A stretch of DNA of 64,000 bases from Flavobacterium silvaticum (GTDB taxonomy: Bacteria; Bacteroidota; Bacteroidia; Flavobacteriales; Flavobacteriaceae), in NCBI RefSeq assembly GCF_012911565.1, contig NZ_JAAMPU010000107.1, forward strand, positions 124,001 through 188,000, written 5' to 3'. Below are positions 27,009 to 35,974 of the stretch, piece by piece (positions within the stretch are counted from its first letter, which is position 1; the number at the start of each line of letters is the position of its first letter). The notes below the pieces were generated by a model. That model saw only the letters and a program-made list of their open reading frames with translations. It did not search any database and was not told the DNA's origin. The position numbers and the translations under genes are program-made.

Positions 27009-27473
27009 CTATGCCAACAATAAGCGATTAATTTGAAATAGGCTGTTTTCGCCCTTATTCATGAGACTTCTTATTTTTCTGATAATACGGATCGTGTCTT
27101 GTGATGTCCGCAAAACAGCATCTTTATATTCAGGATCATCTTTATGAAAATATTGAGCCGAATTTCCGTCATCCGATACCTTTATCCAATAAATTTTCGA
27201 ATGATCGTCATCACGAAAAAAGTCATGCCATCTGGCAAAACCAACAGAACCTTTCCTGTCGTAAGATTTGCCATCGGCTGCAGTGAGCCTCCATTTACAT
27301 TTTGCGGCGCGACCCCAATGTGTAGAAAATCTGTAAACACCATCATTGGTAAAATAATACCGGCTTCCGGAACGGCTTACATGATCTGGTTTTAAATCAG
27401 AAACAACCGAATTCTCGACCTGCCTGAAAATACAAAACGTATTCCTGTGAAAATTATGTCGCCCATACTGCAT
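27009..27473 (-). CDS. Hypothetical protein, flavobacterial family
   Basis: A 154-residue, probably cytoplasmic protein without a signal peptide or membrane segment. It is rich in aromatic and basic residues, with SRYYFTNDGVYRFSTHWGRAAKCKWRL (about 37-62) and ARWHDFFRDDDHSKIYWIKV (about 80-100) as its best-defined blocks. I have the impression of a conserved uncharacterised Bacteroidetes family, but no function can be given. It is preceded by the small Gln-rich secreted protein gene on the same strand (24-nt gap), so the two may form one unit. Confidence 0.65.
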   Translation of the reverse strand: MQYGRHNFHRNTFCIFRQVENSVVSDLKPDHVSRSGSRYYFTNDGVYRFSTHWGRAAKCKWRLTAADGKSYDRKGSVGFARWHDFFRDDDHSKIYWIKVSDDGNSAQYFHKDDPEYKDAVLRTSQDTIRIIRKIRSLMNKGENSLFQINRLLLA

Positions 27474-27497
27474 ATTACAAATATAGTCGCTTCAGGG

Positions 27498-27785
27498 TTA
27501 ATTGTTTTTTCGTTTTGTATGCTTGACACGTTGGACCGTATCGGTCAAATTTGGCGGAAGTCCCTGCGGCTGTACCTGTGTCTGTTTTTGGGATTGACCT
27601 TTTTCTTTTGACATTCTTTCGGCATTGACTTCTTTATTACTTTGTTTTTTAGCGTCTTTTTGAGCTGCTCTTTCTACCGATTGTTGCTCCTGTCTTGGAG
27701 GCTCCTGTTGGAGTTTATCATCTGTGGTTTGTCCTATGGAAAGCTGCGTCATCAGCAACCCGAGTATTGCAAATTGAATTTTCAT
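27498..27785 (-). CDS. Small secreted Gln/Lys-rich protein
   Basis: A 95-residue protein with a signal peptide (about residues 1-18, ending SIGQ) and a low-complexity, highly charged mature part rich in Gln, Lys and Glu (for example QEPPRQEQQSVERAAQKDAKKQ). It is probably disordered in the periplasm. No domain is recognised. Only 11 nt separate its start from the longest frame of the divergent HD gene, but that gene probably starts later, which leaves room for two promoters. Confidence 0.6.
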   Translation of the reverse strand: MKIQFAILGLLMTQLSIGQTTDDKLQQEPPRQEQQSVERAAQKDAKKQSNKEVNAERMSKEKGQSQKQTQVQPQGLPPNLTDTVQRVKHTKRKNN

Positions 27786-27896
27786 GATTTCAGGATTTGA
27801 ATTTTAATAAAATTACATTGGCAGAAGTAGAACAGACTTATATAGTATCTGTGGATTATTCCAACTTTGACGGTTCGCCTCCTGCCTCCAAATCCT

Positions 27897-27904
27897 TATA
27901 TTTG
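27897..27904 (+). promoter_or_regulatory. -7 box for the HD-domain gene
   Basis: TATATTTG, a perfect TAnnTTTG, lies inside the longest open frame of the HD gene and 19 nt before an in-frame GTG at 27923. No TTG is at the right -33 spacing. Confidence 0.55.
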
Positions 27905-27922
27905 CTTTTTAAATCGTCATCA

Positions 27923-29152
27923 GTGGGCAACAGCAATAAGTTAAAAATCTTCAACGATCCTATTTACGGATTCATCAATTTGCCCAATGAATTCATTTTC
28001 GACCTGATCCAGCATCCATTTTTCCAAAGACTCAGGCGCATCAGCCAAATGGGACTTTCGTATCTGGTCTATCCTGGGGCGCACCACACCAGGTTCCATC
28101 ATGCGATAGGGGCTATGCATATCATGTCACGGGCAATCGATGTGTTGAAATCCAAAGGCATCCAGATTTCCAAAGACGAAGAAAATGCATTGCTGGCTGC
28201 CATTTTATTGCACGACATTGGTCACGGCCCGTTTTCACATGCCATGGAACACAGCATTGTTCCGAGTATGGACCACGAAAGCATCTCCTTACTATTTATG
28301 GAGCAACTCAATATCGAATTTAACGGAAAACTGGATGTGGCGATCCAGATTTTCAAAGGGCAATACCCACGTAAATTTATGCTCCAGCTGGTTTCAAGCC
28401 AGCTCGATATGGATCGGATGGACTATCTCAAACGCGACAGTTTTTACACAGGTGTCGCCGAAGGGAACATCAATTCCGACCGTTTGATCCAAATGATGAA
28501 TGTATCCGACGATGTCCTGGTGATTGAAGAAAAAGGGATCTATTCTGTCGAGAAATTCCTCATGGCCAGACGGCTGATGTATTGGCAGGTCTATCTGCAC
28601 AAAACAAGTCTCGGAGCAGAAATGTTACTCACAAAGGTATTACAACGCGCCAAGGAACTGATGCGAAATGGGGCAGAAGTCGATTGTCCCCAAAACCTCA
28701 AATTTTTCCTGCTTTCAGATATTACGATTGAAAATTTTACCGCCGACGTCCTACAGCGATTTTCAAGTCTCGATGATGTTGATATTCTATCGGCCATAAA
28801 AAACTGGACGAATGCAGAAGATGCCGTACTTCGTGATCTGAGTCTTATGGTCATCAACCGGGATCTTTTGAAAGTACGTCTCAGTGACGAAAAATTCCCC
28901 AAGCAACTGCTCAACGATTATCTGGCGCAGCTTTCAAAAGACCGGAATTGCTCGCTTCACGAGGCTTCTTACTTTGTATTCAAAGGCAAAATATGGAACC
29001 AGGTGTATAACAAACAAATGGAACCTGTGCGCATCATAATGAAAGACGGAAGCGTGGAAGATGTGATCGACCGTCCGGATCAACCGAGTCTCAGGGCGCT
29101 TTCAAAACCAATAACGAAATACTATATGTGTGTGCCAAAACATCTGGTATAA
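27923..29152 (+). CDS. HD-domain phosphohydrolase
   Basis: A 409-residue cytoplasmic HD-superfamily protein. The metal-binding residues are visible as HHTRFHH (family N-terminal His) and LLHDIGHGPFSH, with a later D in LVSSQLDMDRMDYLKRD. This matches the SAMHD1/dGTPase-like COG1078 group, which hydrolyses nucleotides; the substrate is not known. The frame is open from 27797, but the family-conserved start (NKLKIFNDPIYGFI) lies just after a GTG at 27923, and a promoter -7 box at 27897 sits inside the extra segment. I therefore use GTG 27923. It is followed by the lipid A gene cluster. Confidence 0.82.
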   Translation: MGNSNKLKIFNDPIYGFINLPNEFIFDLIQHPFFQRLRRISQMGLSYLVYPGAHHTRFHHAIGAMHIMSRAIDVLKSKGIQISKDEENALLAAILLHDIGHGPFSHAMEHSIVPSMDHESISLLFMEQLNIEFNGKLDVAIQIFKGQYPRKFMLQLVSSQLDMDRMDYLKRDSFYTGVAEGNINSDRLIQMMNVSDDVLVIEEKGIYSVEKFLMARRLMYWQVYLHKTSLGAEMLLTKVLQRAKELMRNGAEVDCPQNLKFFLLSDITIENFTADVLQRFSSLDDVDILSAIKNWTNAEDAVLRDLSLMVINRDLLKVRLSDEKFPKQLLNDYLAQLSKDRNCSLHEASYFVFKGKIWNQVYNKQMEPVRIIMKDGSVEDVIDRPDQPSLRALSKPITKYYMCVPKHLV

Positions 29153-29178
29153 ATTCAAATAGTACAACCAAATTTTTA

Positions 29179-29186
29179 TATTTTTG
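29179..29186 (+). promoter_or_regulatory. -7 box for the lpxD cluster
   Basis: TATTTTTG is a perfect TAnnTTTG 78 nt before the lpxD start, in the 111-nt gap after the HD gene. It is probably the main promoter for the lpxD-lpxC/fabZ-lpxA run. Confidence 0.55.
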
Positions 29187-29263
29187 TCCGAATGGAACGG
29201 GAACAACAAAGCCCATGAAACTACCGCGTCCATTCATTTTAAAGCCGACCATAACACAACCGA

Positions 29264-30295
29264 ATGAAATTCACCGCAGCACAAATAGCAGGAATACTTG
29301 AAGGAGAAGTAATAGGAGATCCTTTGGTAGAAGTTTATAAACTGGCTAAAATTGAAGAAGGTGTCGCAGGTTCACTCACGTTTCTTTCGAACCCCAAATA
29401 CGAAAATTACATCTATTCCACCCAGGCTTCGATTACGATTGTCAACCATAGTTTCGATCCGAAATCTGATGTAAATACCACACTCATAAAGGTCCAGGAT
29501 GCCTATGGTGCTTTTACCCGTTTGCTCGAGGTATATAACGAGGTGAAGCGGAACAAGAGCGGCATAGAACAATTCACGATTATTTCCGATAATGTTTCGT
29601 ACGGTGAAAACCTGTATCTCGGAAGCTTCAGCTATATAGGTGTCAATGTAGTCATTGGCGATAATGTTAAAATCTATCCGAATTGCTACGTTGGCGACAA
29701 TGTACATATAGGTAATAACGTGACGTTGTTTGCCGGAGCAAAAGTGTATTCGGAAACGGTAATCGGGAATCATTGCGTCATTCATTCCGGAGCCATTATC
29801 GGTGCAGACGGATTCGGGTTTACACCCACCGAGGACGGAACCTACAAAGCCGTTCCGCAAATAGGCAATGTCATCATTGAAGATCATGTTGACATTGGTT
29901 CGTGTACCACAATCGACCGCGCGACTTTAGGTTCTACCATTATTCGCCGCGGTGTCAAATTAGACAACCAGATCCAGATTGCCCATAATGTAGAAATAGG
30001 CGAGAATACAGCCATTGCTGCCCAAACCGGTGTGGCAGGTTCGACCAAAATCGGCAAGAACTGTATCATTGGCGGACAGGTTGGTATCGTGGGACACCTT
30101 ATTATTGGTAACAATGTCCGTATCCAGGCCCAGTCCGGAATCGGGAAAAATATAAAGGATGATGAAGTCCTGCAGGGAAGCCCGGCTTTCCATTTACCGG
30201 ATTACAACAAATCCTACGTCCATTTCAAGAATCTGACGAAGATTGCTTCAGATATTGACGAATTGAAAAAAAGTGCAAACCAAATAAACAAATAA
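29264..30295 (+). CDS. lpxD: UDP-3-O-acylglucosamine N-acyltransferase
   Basis: A 343-residue enzyme that adds the N-linked 3-hydroxyacyl chain to UDP-3-O-acyl-GlcN, the third step of lipid A synthesis. It has an N-terminal uridine-binding domain (residues 1-100; KLAKIEEGVAGSLTFLSNPKY) and a left-handed beta-helix of hexapeptide repeats (about 105-290). The catalytic histidine is expected in QIAHNVEIG (about 245). Its stop overlaps the lpxC-fabZ ATG by one base. A second lpxD-like gene lies at 33120. Confidence 0.93.
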   Translation: MKFTAAQIAGILEGEVIGDPLVEVYKLAKIEEGVAGSLTFLSNPKYENYIYSTQASITIVNHSFDPKSDVNTTLIKVQDAYGAFTRLLEVYNEVKRNKSGIEQFTIISDNVSYGENLYLGSFSYIGVNVVIGDNVKIYPNCYVGDNVHIGNNVTLFAGAKVYSETVIGNHCVIHSGAIIGADGFGFTPTEDGTYKAVPQIGNVIIEDHVDIGSCTTIDRATLGSTIIRRGVKLDNQIQIAHNVEIGENTAIAAQTGVAGSTKIGKNCIIGGQVGIVGHLIIGNNVRIQAQSGIGKNIKDDEVLQGSPAFHLPDYNKSYVHFKNLTKIASDIDELKKSANQINK

Positions 30296-31683
30296 TGGTT
30301 AAACAAAAAACCATAAAGAATGAAATCTCCCTTAGCGGTGTGGGACTTCACACCGGGAAAGAGGTTAAAATGACTTTTAAGCCGGCTCCTGAAAACCATG
30401 GATTCACGTTTGTCCGTGTAGATCTTGAAGGCAGCCCTGTAATCGAGGCCGATGCCAATTACGTAGTCAATACGCAACGCGGGACGAATCTCGAAAAGCT
30501 CGGCGTAAAGATACAGACATCAGAACACGTACTTGCAGCGCTTACGGGTTGTGATATTGACAATGTCATCATCGAACTCAATGCGCCAGAACCTCCAATC
30601 ATGGACGGATCTTCCAAATTTTTTGTACAGGCGATAGAAGAAGCGGGTATTGAAGAACAGGATGCCGCACGCGAATATTTCGTGGTCAAAGAAGTGATTT
30701 CCTATACAGACGAAGCCACCGGAAGCGAAATCATCGTAATGCCTGCAGACGATTATCAGGTCACGGCCATGGTCGATTTCGGGACAAAGGTTTTAGGTAC
30801 GCAGAACGCGACCATGAAAAGCCTTTCCGATTTCAAATCTGAAATATCCAATGCACGCACCTTCAGTTTTCTTCATGAACTGGAAACACTGCTCGACAAC
30901 GGACTCATCAAGGGAGGCGACCTGAACAACGCGATTGTTTATGTAGACAAGGAAATCTCCGAGAATACGATGAACAACCTCAAGCATGCGTTCGGAAAAG
31001 AAAAGATTTCAGTAAAACCGAACGGTATCCTCGACAACCTGACGCTACACTATCCGAATGAAGCCGCGCGTCACAAATTACTTGATGTTGTTGGTGATTT
31101 GGCATTAATTGGAACCCGTATCAAAGGAAAAGTCATCGCCAATAAACCCGGGCATTTCGTCAATACCCAATTTGCCAAGAAACTCTCAAAGATCATCAAA
31201 ATAGAACAGCGCAACCAGATTCCGGTTTTTGACATTTACAAAGAACCGTTGATGGACGTGAATAAAATCATGTCTATTTTGCCACATCGCCCGCCATTCC
31301 TGCTCGTCGACAAAATCCTCGAGATGAGCAGTACGCATGTGGTCGGATTGAAGAACGTCACGATGAACGAGAATTTCTTCGTTGGTCATTTTCCCGGAGC
31401 ACCTGTAATGCCTGGCGTTCTTATAGTCGAGGCGATGGCGCAATGTGGAGGCATCCTTATTTTAAGCACGGTTCCGGATCCTGAAAATTACCTGACGTAT
31501 TTTATGAAAATTGACAATGTCAAGTTCAAGCAAAAGGTGCTTCCGGGTGATACATTGGTATTCAAATGTGATTTGATCTCTCCTATCAGACGCGGCATAT
31601 GCCATATGAAAGCGAGTGCTTACGCGAATGGCAAACTGGTTACCGAAGCAGAACTAATGGCGCAAATCGCCAAACAAAACTAA
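30295..31683 (+). CDS. lpxC-fabZ: Bifunctional LpxC deacetylase / FabZ dehydratase
   Basis: A 462-residue fusion. Residues 1-300 are LpxC (UDP-3-O-acyl-GlcNAc deacetylase, zinc-dependent; SGVGLHTGKEV, zinc His in TSEHVLAAL, and HKLLDVVGD with the His and Asp ligands). Residues about 320-462 are FabZ (3-hydroxyacyl-ACP dehydratase; LPHRPPFLLVDKI and the active-site helix GHFPGAPVMPGVLIVEAMAQ). The fusion is normal in Bacteroidetes. It couples lipid A commitment to fatty-acid elongation, which compete for the same hydroxyacyl-ACP. It lies between lpxD and lpxA in one operon. Confidence 0.95.
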   Translation: MVKQKTIKNEISLSGVGLHTGKEVKMTFKPAPENHGFTFVRVDLEGSPVIEADANYVVNTQRGTNLEKLGVKIQTSEHVLAALTGCDIDNVIIELNAPEPPIMDGSSKFFVQAIEEAGIEEQDAAREYFVVKEVISYTDEATGSEIIVMPADDYQVTAMVDFGTKVLGTQNATMKSLSDFKSEISNARTFSFLHELETLLDNGLIKGGDLNNAIVYVDKEISENTMNNLKHAFGKEKISVKPNGILDNLTLHYPNEAARHKLLDVVGDLALIGTRIKGKVIANKPGHFVNTQFAKKLSKIIKIEQRNQIPVFDIYKEPLMDVNKIMSILPHRPPFLLVDKILEMSSTHVVGLKNVTMNENFFVGHFPGAPVMPGVLIVEAMAQCGGILILSTVPDPENYLTYFMKIDNVKFKQKVLPGDTLVFKCDLISPIRRGICHMKASAYANGKLVTEAELMAQIAKQN

Positions 31684-31693
31684 AAGACAATTT

Positions 31694-32479
31694 ATGAATC
31701 AGCCATTGGCATATGTCCATCCCGGAGCGAAAATCGCCAAAAATGTGGTGATTGAGCCGTTTACGACCATCCACAATAATGTGGTAATCGGAGACGGAAC
31801 CTGGATAGGATCGAATGTAACCATAATGGAAGGAGCACGCATCGGAAAGAATTGCAATATTTTCCCGGGCGCTGTAATTTCTGCGGTTCCACAGGATTTA
31901 AAATTCGGTGGGGAAGAATCGCTGGCCATCATTGGTGACAATTGTACCATCCGCGAATGCGTTACCATCAACAGAGGAACTATTGCTTCCGGACAAACCG
32001 TTATTGGGAACAACTGTCTTATCATGGCAACGGCCCACATTGCCCACGACTGTCATATTGGTGATAACGCCATCATCGTGAACGGGGTGGCACTTGCCGG
32101 ACACGTTACGGTTGGTAAATTCGCTATCATAGGCGGATTGGCTGCCGTGCATCAATTCATCAGCATTGGAGATCACGCCATGATTTCGGGTGGATCACTG
32201 GTACGTAAAGATGTTCCTCCTTTTACCAAAGCTGCAAAAGAACCGCTTTCCTATGTCGGGATCAATTCCGTTGGTTTGAGAAGACGCGGGTTCACATCTG
32301 ATAAAATACGTGAGTTGCAGGACATATACAGAATCCTGTACCAAAGAAATTACAATACGACCCAAGCCCTCGGTATCATAGAAGGCGAATTCGAAGCGAC
32401 CCCGGAACGCGATGAGATCATCATGTTCATCCGGAATTCATCGAGAGGAATCATGAAAGGCTACTCCGGCGGATATTGA
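31694..32479 (+). CDS. lpxA: UDP-N-acetylglucosamine acyltransferase
   Basis: A 261-residue hexapeptide-repeat enzyme for the first step of lipid A synthesis, the 3-O-acylation of UDP-GlcNAc. HPGAKIAKNVVIEPF opens the left-handed beta-helix, the catalytic histidine lies in TAHIAHDCHIG (about 120), and the helical C-terminal domain begins near GLRRRGFTSDKIREL. The length matches E. coli LpxA (262). It lies 10 nt after lpxC-fabZ in the operon. Confidence 0.95.
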   Translation: MNQPLAYVHPGAKIAKNVVIEPFTTIHNNVVIGDGTWIGSNVTIMEGARIGKNCNIFPGAVISAVPQDLKFGGEESLAIIGDNCTIRECVTINRGTIASGQTVIGNNCLIMATAHIAHDCHIGDNAIIVNGVALAGHVTVGKFAIIGGLAAVHQFISIGDHAMISGGSLVRKDVPPFTKAAKEPLSYVGINSVGLRRRGFTSDKIRELQDIYRILYQRNYNTTQALGIIEGEFEATPERDEIIMFIRNSSRGIMKGYSGGY

Positions 32480-32533
32480 CCGGCTCCAATAAATCAAATC
32501 AACAAATTACAAATCAACGCATAAACAACAATA

Positions 32534-33100
32534 ATGGCTTCTACATCAGACATCCGCAACGGACTGTGCATCAAATTCAACCACGACATCTATAAAATCA
32601 TAGAGTTCCTTCACGTCAAACCTGGTAAAGGACCGGCTTTCGTACGTACGAAATTAAAAAGTCTGACGAATGGTAAAGTGCTTGACAACACGTTTTCTGC
32701 AGGTCATAAAATTGATGAAGTACGTGTAGAGACGCACGAATTCCAATTTTTGTACGCCGAAGGTGATGCATATAACTTCATGCATACGGAAACGTACGAG
32801 CAGATTGCATTGAACAAGGAAATCCTCGATGCACCGGAACTTTTGAAAGAAGGAACTACCGTAAAAGTCATCATCAATGCCGAGACAGAAGCACCTCTGT
32901 CCGTAGATATGCCTGCATCTGTAATCCTCGAAGTTACTTATTCCGAGCCGGGAGCCAAAGGAAACACGGCAACCAACGCGACTAAGCCAGCAAAAGTCGA
33001 GACAGGCGCATCGGTCAACGTTCCTTTGTTCATCAATGAAGGGGACAAGATCAAGATCGATACGGCTACGGGTGCTTATATGGAGCGTGTGAAGGAGTAG
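32534..33100 (+). CDS. efp: Translation elongation factor P
   Basis: A 188-residue EF-P that relieves ribosome stalling at polyproline stretches. Three beta-barrel domains are expected. The loop KPGKGPAFVRTKLK carries the conserved lysine (Lys34 region) that is the usual modification site, and the C-terminal INEGDKIKIDTATGAYMERV is typical. It sits 54 nt after lpxA and upstream of the second lpxD-like gene, an order common in flavobacteria. Confidence 0.95.
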   Translation: MASTSDIRNGLCIKFNHDIYKIIEFLHVKPGKGPAFVRTKLKSLTNGKVLDNTFSAGHKIDEVRVETHEFQFLYAEGDAYNFMHTETYEQIALNKEILDAPELLKEGTTVKVIINAETEAPLSVDMPASVILEVTYSEPGAKGNTATNATKPAKVETGASVNVPLFINEGDKIKIDTATGAYMERVKE

Positions 33101-33102
33101 TT

Positions 33103-33120
33103 GTTAACGGATAACAGTTA
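33103..33120 (+). repeat. Post-stop repeat GTTAACGGATAACAGTTA, copy 1
   Basis: The 18-nt sequence begins 2 nt after the efp stop codon, and its last base is the A of the next gene's ATG. An identical copy follows sucD (35362), and a 16-nt copy follows the OmpA-family gene (13773-13758, minus). Confidence 0.6.
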
Positions 33121-34049
33121 TGAAATTCCCCCGCGTTTACGGTCTCGAAGAAATTGCAATGATCATCGGCAGTGAGTTTGTCGGCGCTAGTGATTTTGGT
33201 GTTCACGGCATGAATGAGATTCATGTGGTAGAACCCGGAGACATTGTTTTTGTAGATCATCCCAAGTATTACGACAAGGCCTTGCAGTCTGCAGCCACCA
33301 TTGTCCTGATCAATAAAAAAGTGGATTGTCCCGATGGAAAGGCACTGCTCATTTCTGACGATCCGTTCCGCGATTTCAACAAACTGACGAATTATTTTTT
33401 ACCGTTCGAGAAATCGGTCTCATCCATTTCTCCGTCTGCCACAATAGGCGAGGGCACTGTGATCCAGCCCAATTCATTTGTGGGTAACCATGTGGTCATC
33501 GGTAAAAATTGTATCATCCATTCCAATGTTTCCATTTACGACCATACCATTATTGGTAACAACGTAACCGTCCATGCCGGAACCGTTTTGGGAGCGAATG
33601 CTTTTTATTATAAGAAGCGTCCCGAAGGTTTCGACCGGTTGATTTCTGGCGGACGTGTGGTTCTTGAAGATAACGTCGACATTGGTGCCTCGTGTACCAT
33701 CGATCGCGGTGTCACTGCCGATACGACTATTGGTGCGGGAAGCAAGATCGACAACCAGGTCCATATCGGTCACGATACGGTCATCGGAAAAAAATGTCTT
33801 ATTGCGGCCCAGACAGGTATCGCTGGTTGCGTAGTCATTGAAGATGAAGTTACGATCTGGGGCCAGGTTGGTGTCAAAAGCGGCATTACCATCAAATCCA
33901 AAGCGGAATTATTCGCCCAGAGCGGTATCAGCAAAACCCTCGAAGGAGGAAAACAATATTTTGGGACGCCTGCAGTAGAGGCGAGGGAAGCCATGAAACA
34001 AATGGCATCGATCCGTCAGATTCCATCAATCATAGATAAGCTCAAATAA
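33120..34049 (+). CDS. LpxD-like hexapeptide acyltransferase (second paralogue)
   Basis: A 309-residue protein with the LpxD plan, an N-terminal domain (1-95) and a left-handed beta-helix (about 98-275), but shorter than the LpxD at 29264. It keeps [13 protein letters not shown], the catalytic-histidine segment, and ends with a short helical tail. It probably acylates a UDP-sugar amine, perhaps with different chain length or under different conditions, but this is inference. It begins directly at the end of the post-stop repeat after efp, and the next gene follows after 2 nt. Confidence 0.8.
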   Translation: MKFPRVYGLEEIAMIIGSEFVGASDFGVHGMNEIHVVEPGDIVFVDHPKYYDKALQSAATIVLINKKVDCPDGKALLISDDPFRDFNKLTNYFLPFEKSVSSISPSATIGEGTVIQPNSFVGNHVVIGKNCIIHSNVSIYDHTIIGNNVTVHAGTVLGANAFYYKKRPEGFDRLISGGRVVLEDNVDIGASCTIDRGVTADTTIGAGSKIDNQVHIGHDTVIGKKCLIAAQTGIAGCVVIEDEVTIWGQVGVKSGITIKSKAELFAQSGISKTLEGGKQYFGTPAVEAREAMKQMASIRQIPSIIDKLK

Positions 34050-34051
34050 GT

Positions 34052-34411
34052 ATGTCCCCTAAAAAATTCGTCCAGCTTTTTTATAAATCAGATGCACTTA
34101 TCGATGGTGAAGTAATGGAACAATTCCTTCATCCGGAAGCCACAATCGACTGGAATAGCAGCAGGGGACTTATTCAAATGGACAGGGCCGCCATCATCCA
34201 GCTCGCCACCGAACTCGGTCGTGCCTATATGCGCTCAAAGGTCCGCATCAGCCATATCTTGCAGGAAGGCAACACAGTATCTGTGCGTTATACGCATCAT
34301 ATCAAGACGATAGAGAACCCGCGCGAAGAAATCCTGCTCGCGAATTTCATGGCAATCTGGGAAATCAAGGATGATAAGTTATACAGAGGTTATCAAATGA
34401 GCCAACTCTGA
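34052..34411 (+). CDS. NTF2-like / SnoaL-like protein
   Basis: A 119-residue protein of the NTF2-like fold (FVQLFYKSDALIDGEVMEQFLHPEATIDWNSSRGLIQMDR at the start; ANFMAIWEIKDDKLYRGYQMSQL at the end). Such small cone-shaped domains bind ligands or act as enzymes; no catalytic set is evident. It starts 2 nt after the LpxD-like gene and is probably translationally coupled to it. Confidence 0.75.
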   Translation: MSPKKFVQLFYKSDALIDGEVMEQFLHPEATIDWNSSRGLIQMDRAAIIQLATELGRAYMRSKVRISHILQEGNTVSVRYTHHIKTIENPREEILLANFMAIWEIKDDKLYRGYQMSQL

Positions 34412-34454
34412 TAAATTTGCTATATATTTCCTTTCCTGAATGCGGTTTAACCCG

Positions 34455-34462
34455 TACTTTTG
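34455..34462 (+). promoter_or_regulatory. -7 box for sucD
   Basis: TACTTTTG is a perfect TAnnTTTG 31 nt before the sucD ATG. The -33 element is weak. Confidence 0.6.
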
Positions 34463-34493
34463 CAACCAAAATAAATCTAAATAAAAATACGTA

Positions 34494-35366
34494 ATGAGTG
34501 TTTTAGTCAATAAAGATTCAAAAATCATCGTACAGGGCTTTACCGGAAGCGAAGGTACATTCCATGCATCCCAAATGATCGAATACGGAACCAACGTTGT
34601 TGGAGGTGTAACTCCGGGAAAAGGAGGGACACAACATTTGGATCGTCCGGTTTTCAATACCGTAAAAGATGCTGTGGATAAGGCCGGAGCAGATGTTTCC
34701 ATCATTTTCGTACCGCCGGCTTTCGCTGCTGATGCGATCATGGAAGCCGCCGATGCAGGAATCAAGGTCATCATCACCATTACAGAAGGTATTCCGGTAG
34801 CCGATATGGTCAAGGCATACGATTATATACAAGGAAAAGACTGCCGCCTTATCGGGCCGAACTGTCCGGGTGTCATTACTCCGGGAGAAGCCAAAGTGGG
34901 TATCATGCCGGGTTTCGTTTTCAAAAAAGGAACCGTAGGTATTGTTTCAAAATCCGGGACTTTGACATATGAAGCAGCAGACCAGGTTGTAAAACAAGGC
35001 TTGGGAATCACGACTGCAATCGGTATTGGTGGTGACCCGATCATCGGCACAACTACCAAAGAAGCGGTAGAATTATTGATGAACGACCCTGAAACCAAAG
35101 CCATCGTCATGATTGGTGAAATTGGTGGACAACTCGAAGCCGACGCCGCAAAATGGATCAAGGCAGATGGCAACCGCAAACCAGTAATCGGGTTCATCGC
35201 CGGAGAAAGTGCGCCTAAAGGACGTACCATGGGACACGCCGGAGCTATCGTTGGTGGTTCTGACGATACGGCCCAGGCTAAAAAGCAAATCATGCGCGAC
35301 AACGGAATCCATGTCGTGGATTCACCGGCTGAGATCGGGAAGAAAGTAAAAGAAGTTTTGGGTTAA
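34494..35366 (+). CDS. sucD: Succinyl-CoA synthetase subunit alpha
   Basis: A 290-residue alpha subunit of succinate-CoA ligase (TCA cycle, cytoplasm). It has a CoA-binding Rossmann domain ([33 protein letters not shown]), a ligase domain and the phosphohistidine in [13 protein letters not shown] (about residue 248). The beta subunit (sucC) is not adjacent, which is usual in flavobacteria. It has its own promoter and a strong terminator, so it is probably a single transcription unit at the end of the lipid A block. Confidence 0.95.
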   Translation: MSVLVNKDSKIIVQGFTGSEGTFHASQMIEYGTNVVGGVTPGKGGTQHLDRPVFNTVKDAVDKAGADVSIIFVPPAFAADAIMEAADAGIKVIITITEGIPVADMVKAYDYIQGKDCRLIGPNCPGVITPGEAKVGIMPGFVFKKGTVGIVSKSGTLTYEAADQVVKQGLGITTAIGIGGDPIIGTTTKEAVELLMNDPETKAIVMIGEIGGQLEADAAKWIKADGNRKPVIGFIAGESAPKGRTMGHAGAIVGGSDDTAQAKKQIMRDNGIHVVDSPAEIGKKVKEVLG

Positions 35367-35379
35367 CGGATAACAGTTA
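35362..35379 (+). repeat. Post-stop repeat, copy 2
   Basis: GTTAACGGATAACAGTTA overlaps the sucD stop codon, which lies inside the copy. The sequence continues to TCTGTAACC, giving imperfect dyad symmetry with GGTTA at the left. Confidence 0.6.
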
Positions 35380-35415
35380 ACAATTATCTGTAACCACTTT
35401 ACTTATAGACTATCT

Positions 35416-35444
35416 AGCCCTGCAGATTGCAGGGCTTTTTTTTG
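35416..35444 (+). terminator. Terminator of sucD
   Basis: The 9-bp stem AGCCCTGCA / TGCAGGGCT with a 3-nt loop is followed by eight or more T residues. Confidence 0.92.
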
Positions 35445-35458
35445 GAACGGACAATTTT

Positions 35459-35974
35459 TTACTCCAAACTCTCCTTGAGCATTGATCTTTCCAATTCCAA
35501 TACTTTCAATGTATGCCTGAGTTGCATCAATTCTTCAAAATGCATTGGCCTTTTCCATTTGGAATCAGAGGTATCGATTGAAAATACCATCGGATTGACA
35601 GGCTCGTCTGTTGTGGCGCGATTTTTTAGAAACCACGCCAGTTCCGAACGGGTTGTATCGCACTGCTGGTCCTTCAGCAGTACCCTTATCCGTCTTGCCG
35701 TTTTAATTTGCCGGAATTCATTTTCTTTGAGGACTTTCAAAAAATAATCGGCTTCCTGGTTACTTCTGTACGATACAAAGTCAGGCATGGCGCTCTTTCT
35801 TTTGTTTTGCTCCAAATGCATGGTCATATCCGATATAACCTGAAGCTTTTCTATGGGTAAATTTCTTCTTCCGGATTCAAACATCGCCAGTCGCGGACGG
35901 GAAACACCCAAAAGCATGGCCAGGACTTCCTGTTTGATTCCCAATTGTTTGTGTACACTCGATTTTTGTTTCAT
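35459..35974 (-). CDS. XRE-family helix-turn-helix regulator
   Basis: A 171-residue protein with an N-terminal helix-turn-helix (about residues 10-52; IKQEVLAMLLGVSRPRLAMFESGRRNLP) and a helical C-terminal part of unknown fold that may oligomerise. It is a probable repressor acting in the cytoplasm. Its ATG abuts the quadruple-repeat element C, so any mRNA for it would start in or beyond that element. This placement suggests autoregulation through the element. It is convergent with sucD. Confidence 0.8.
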   Translation of the reverse strand: MKQKSSVHKQLGIKQEVLAMLLGVSRPRLAMFESGRRNLPIEKLQVISDMTMHLEQNKRKSAMPDFVSYRSNQEADYFLKVLKENEFRQIKTARRIRVLLKDQQCDTTRSELAWFLKNRATTDEPVNPMVFSIDTSDSKWKRPMHFEELMQLRHTLKVLELERSMLKESLE

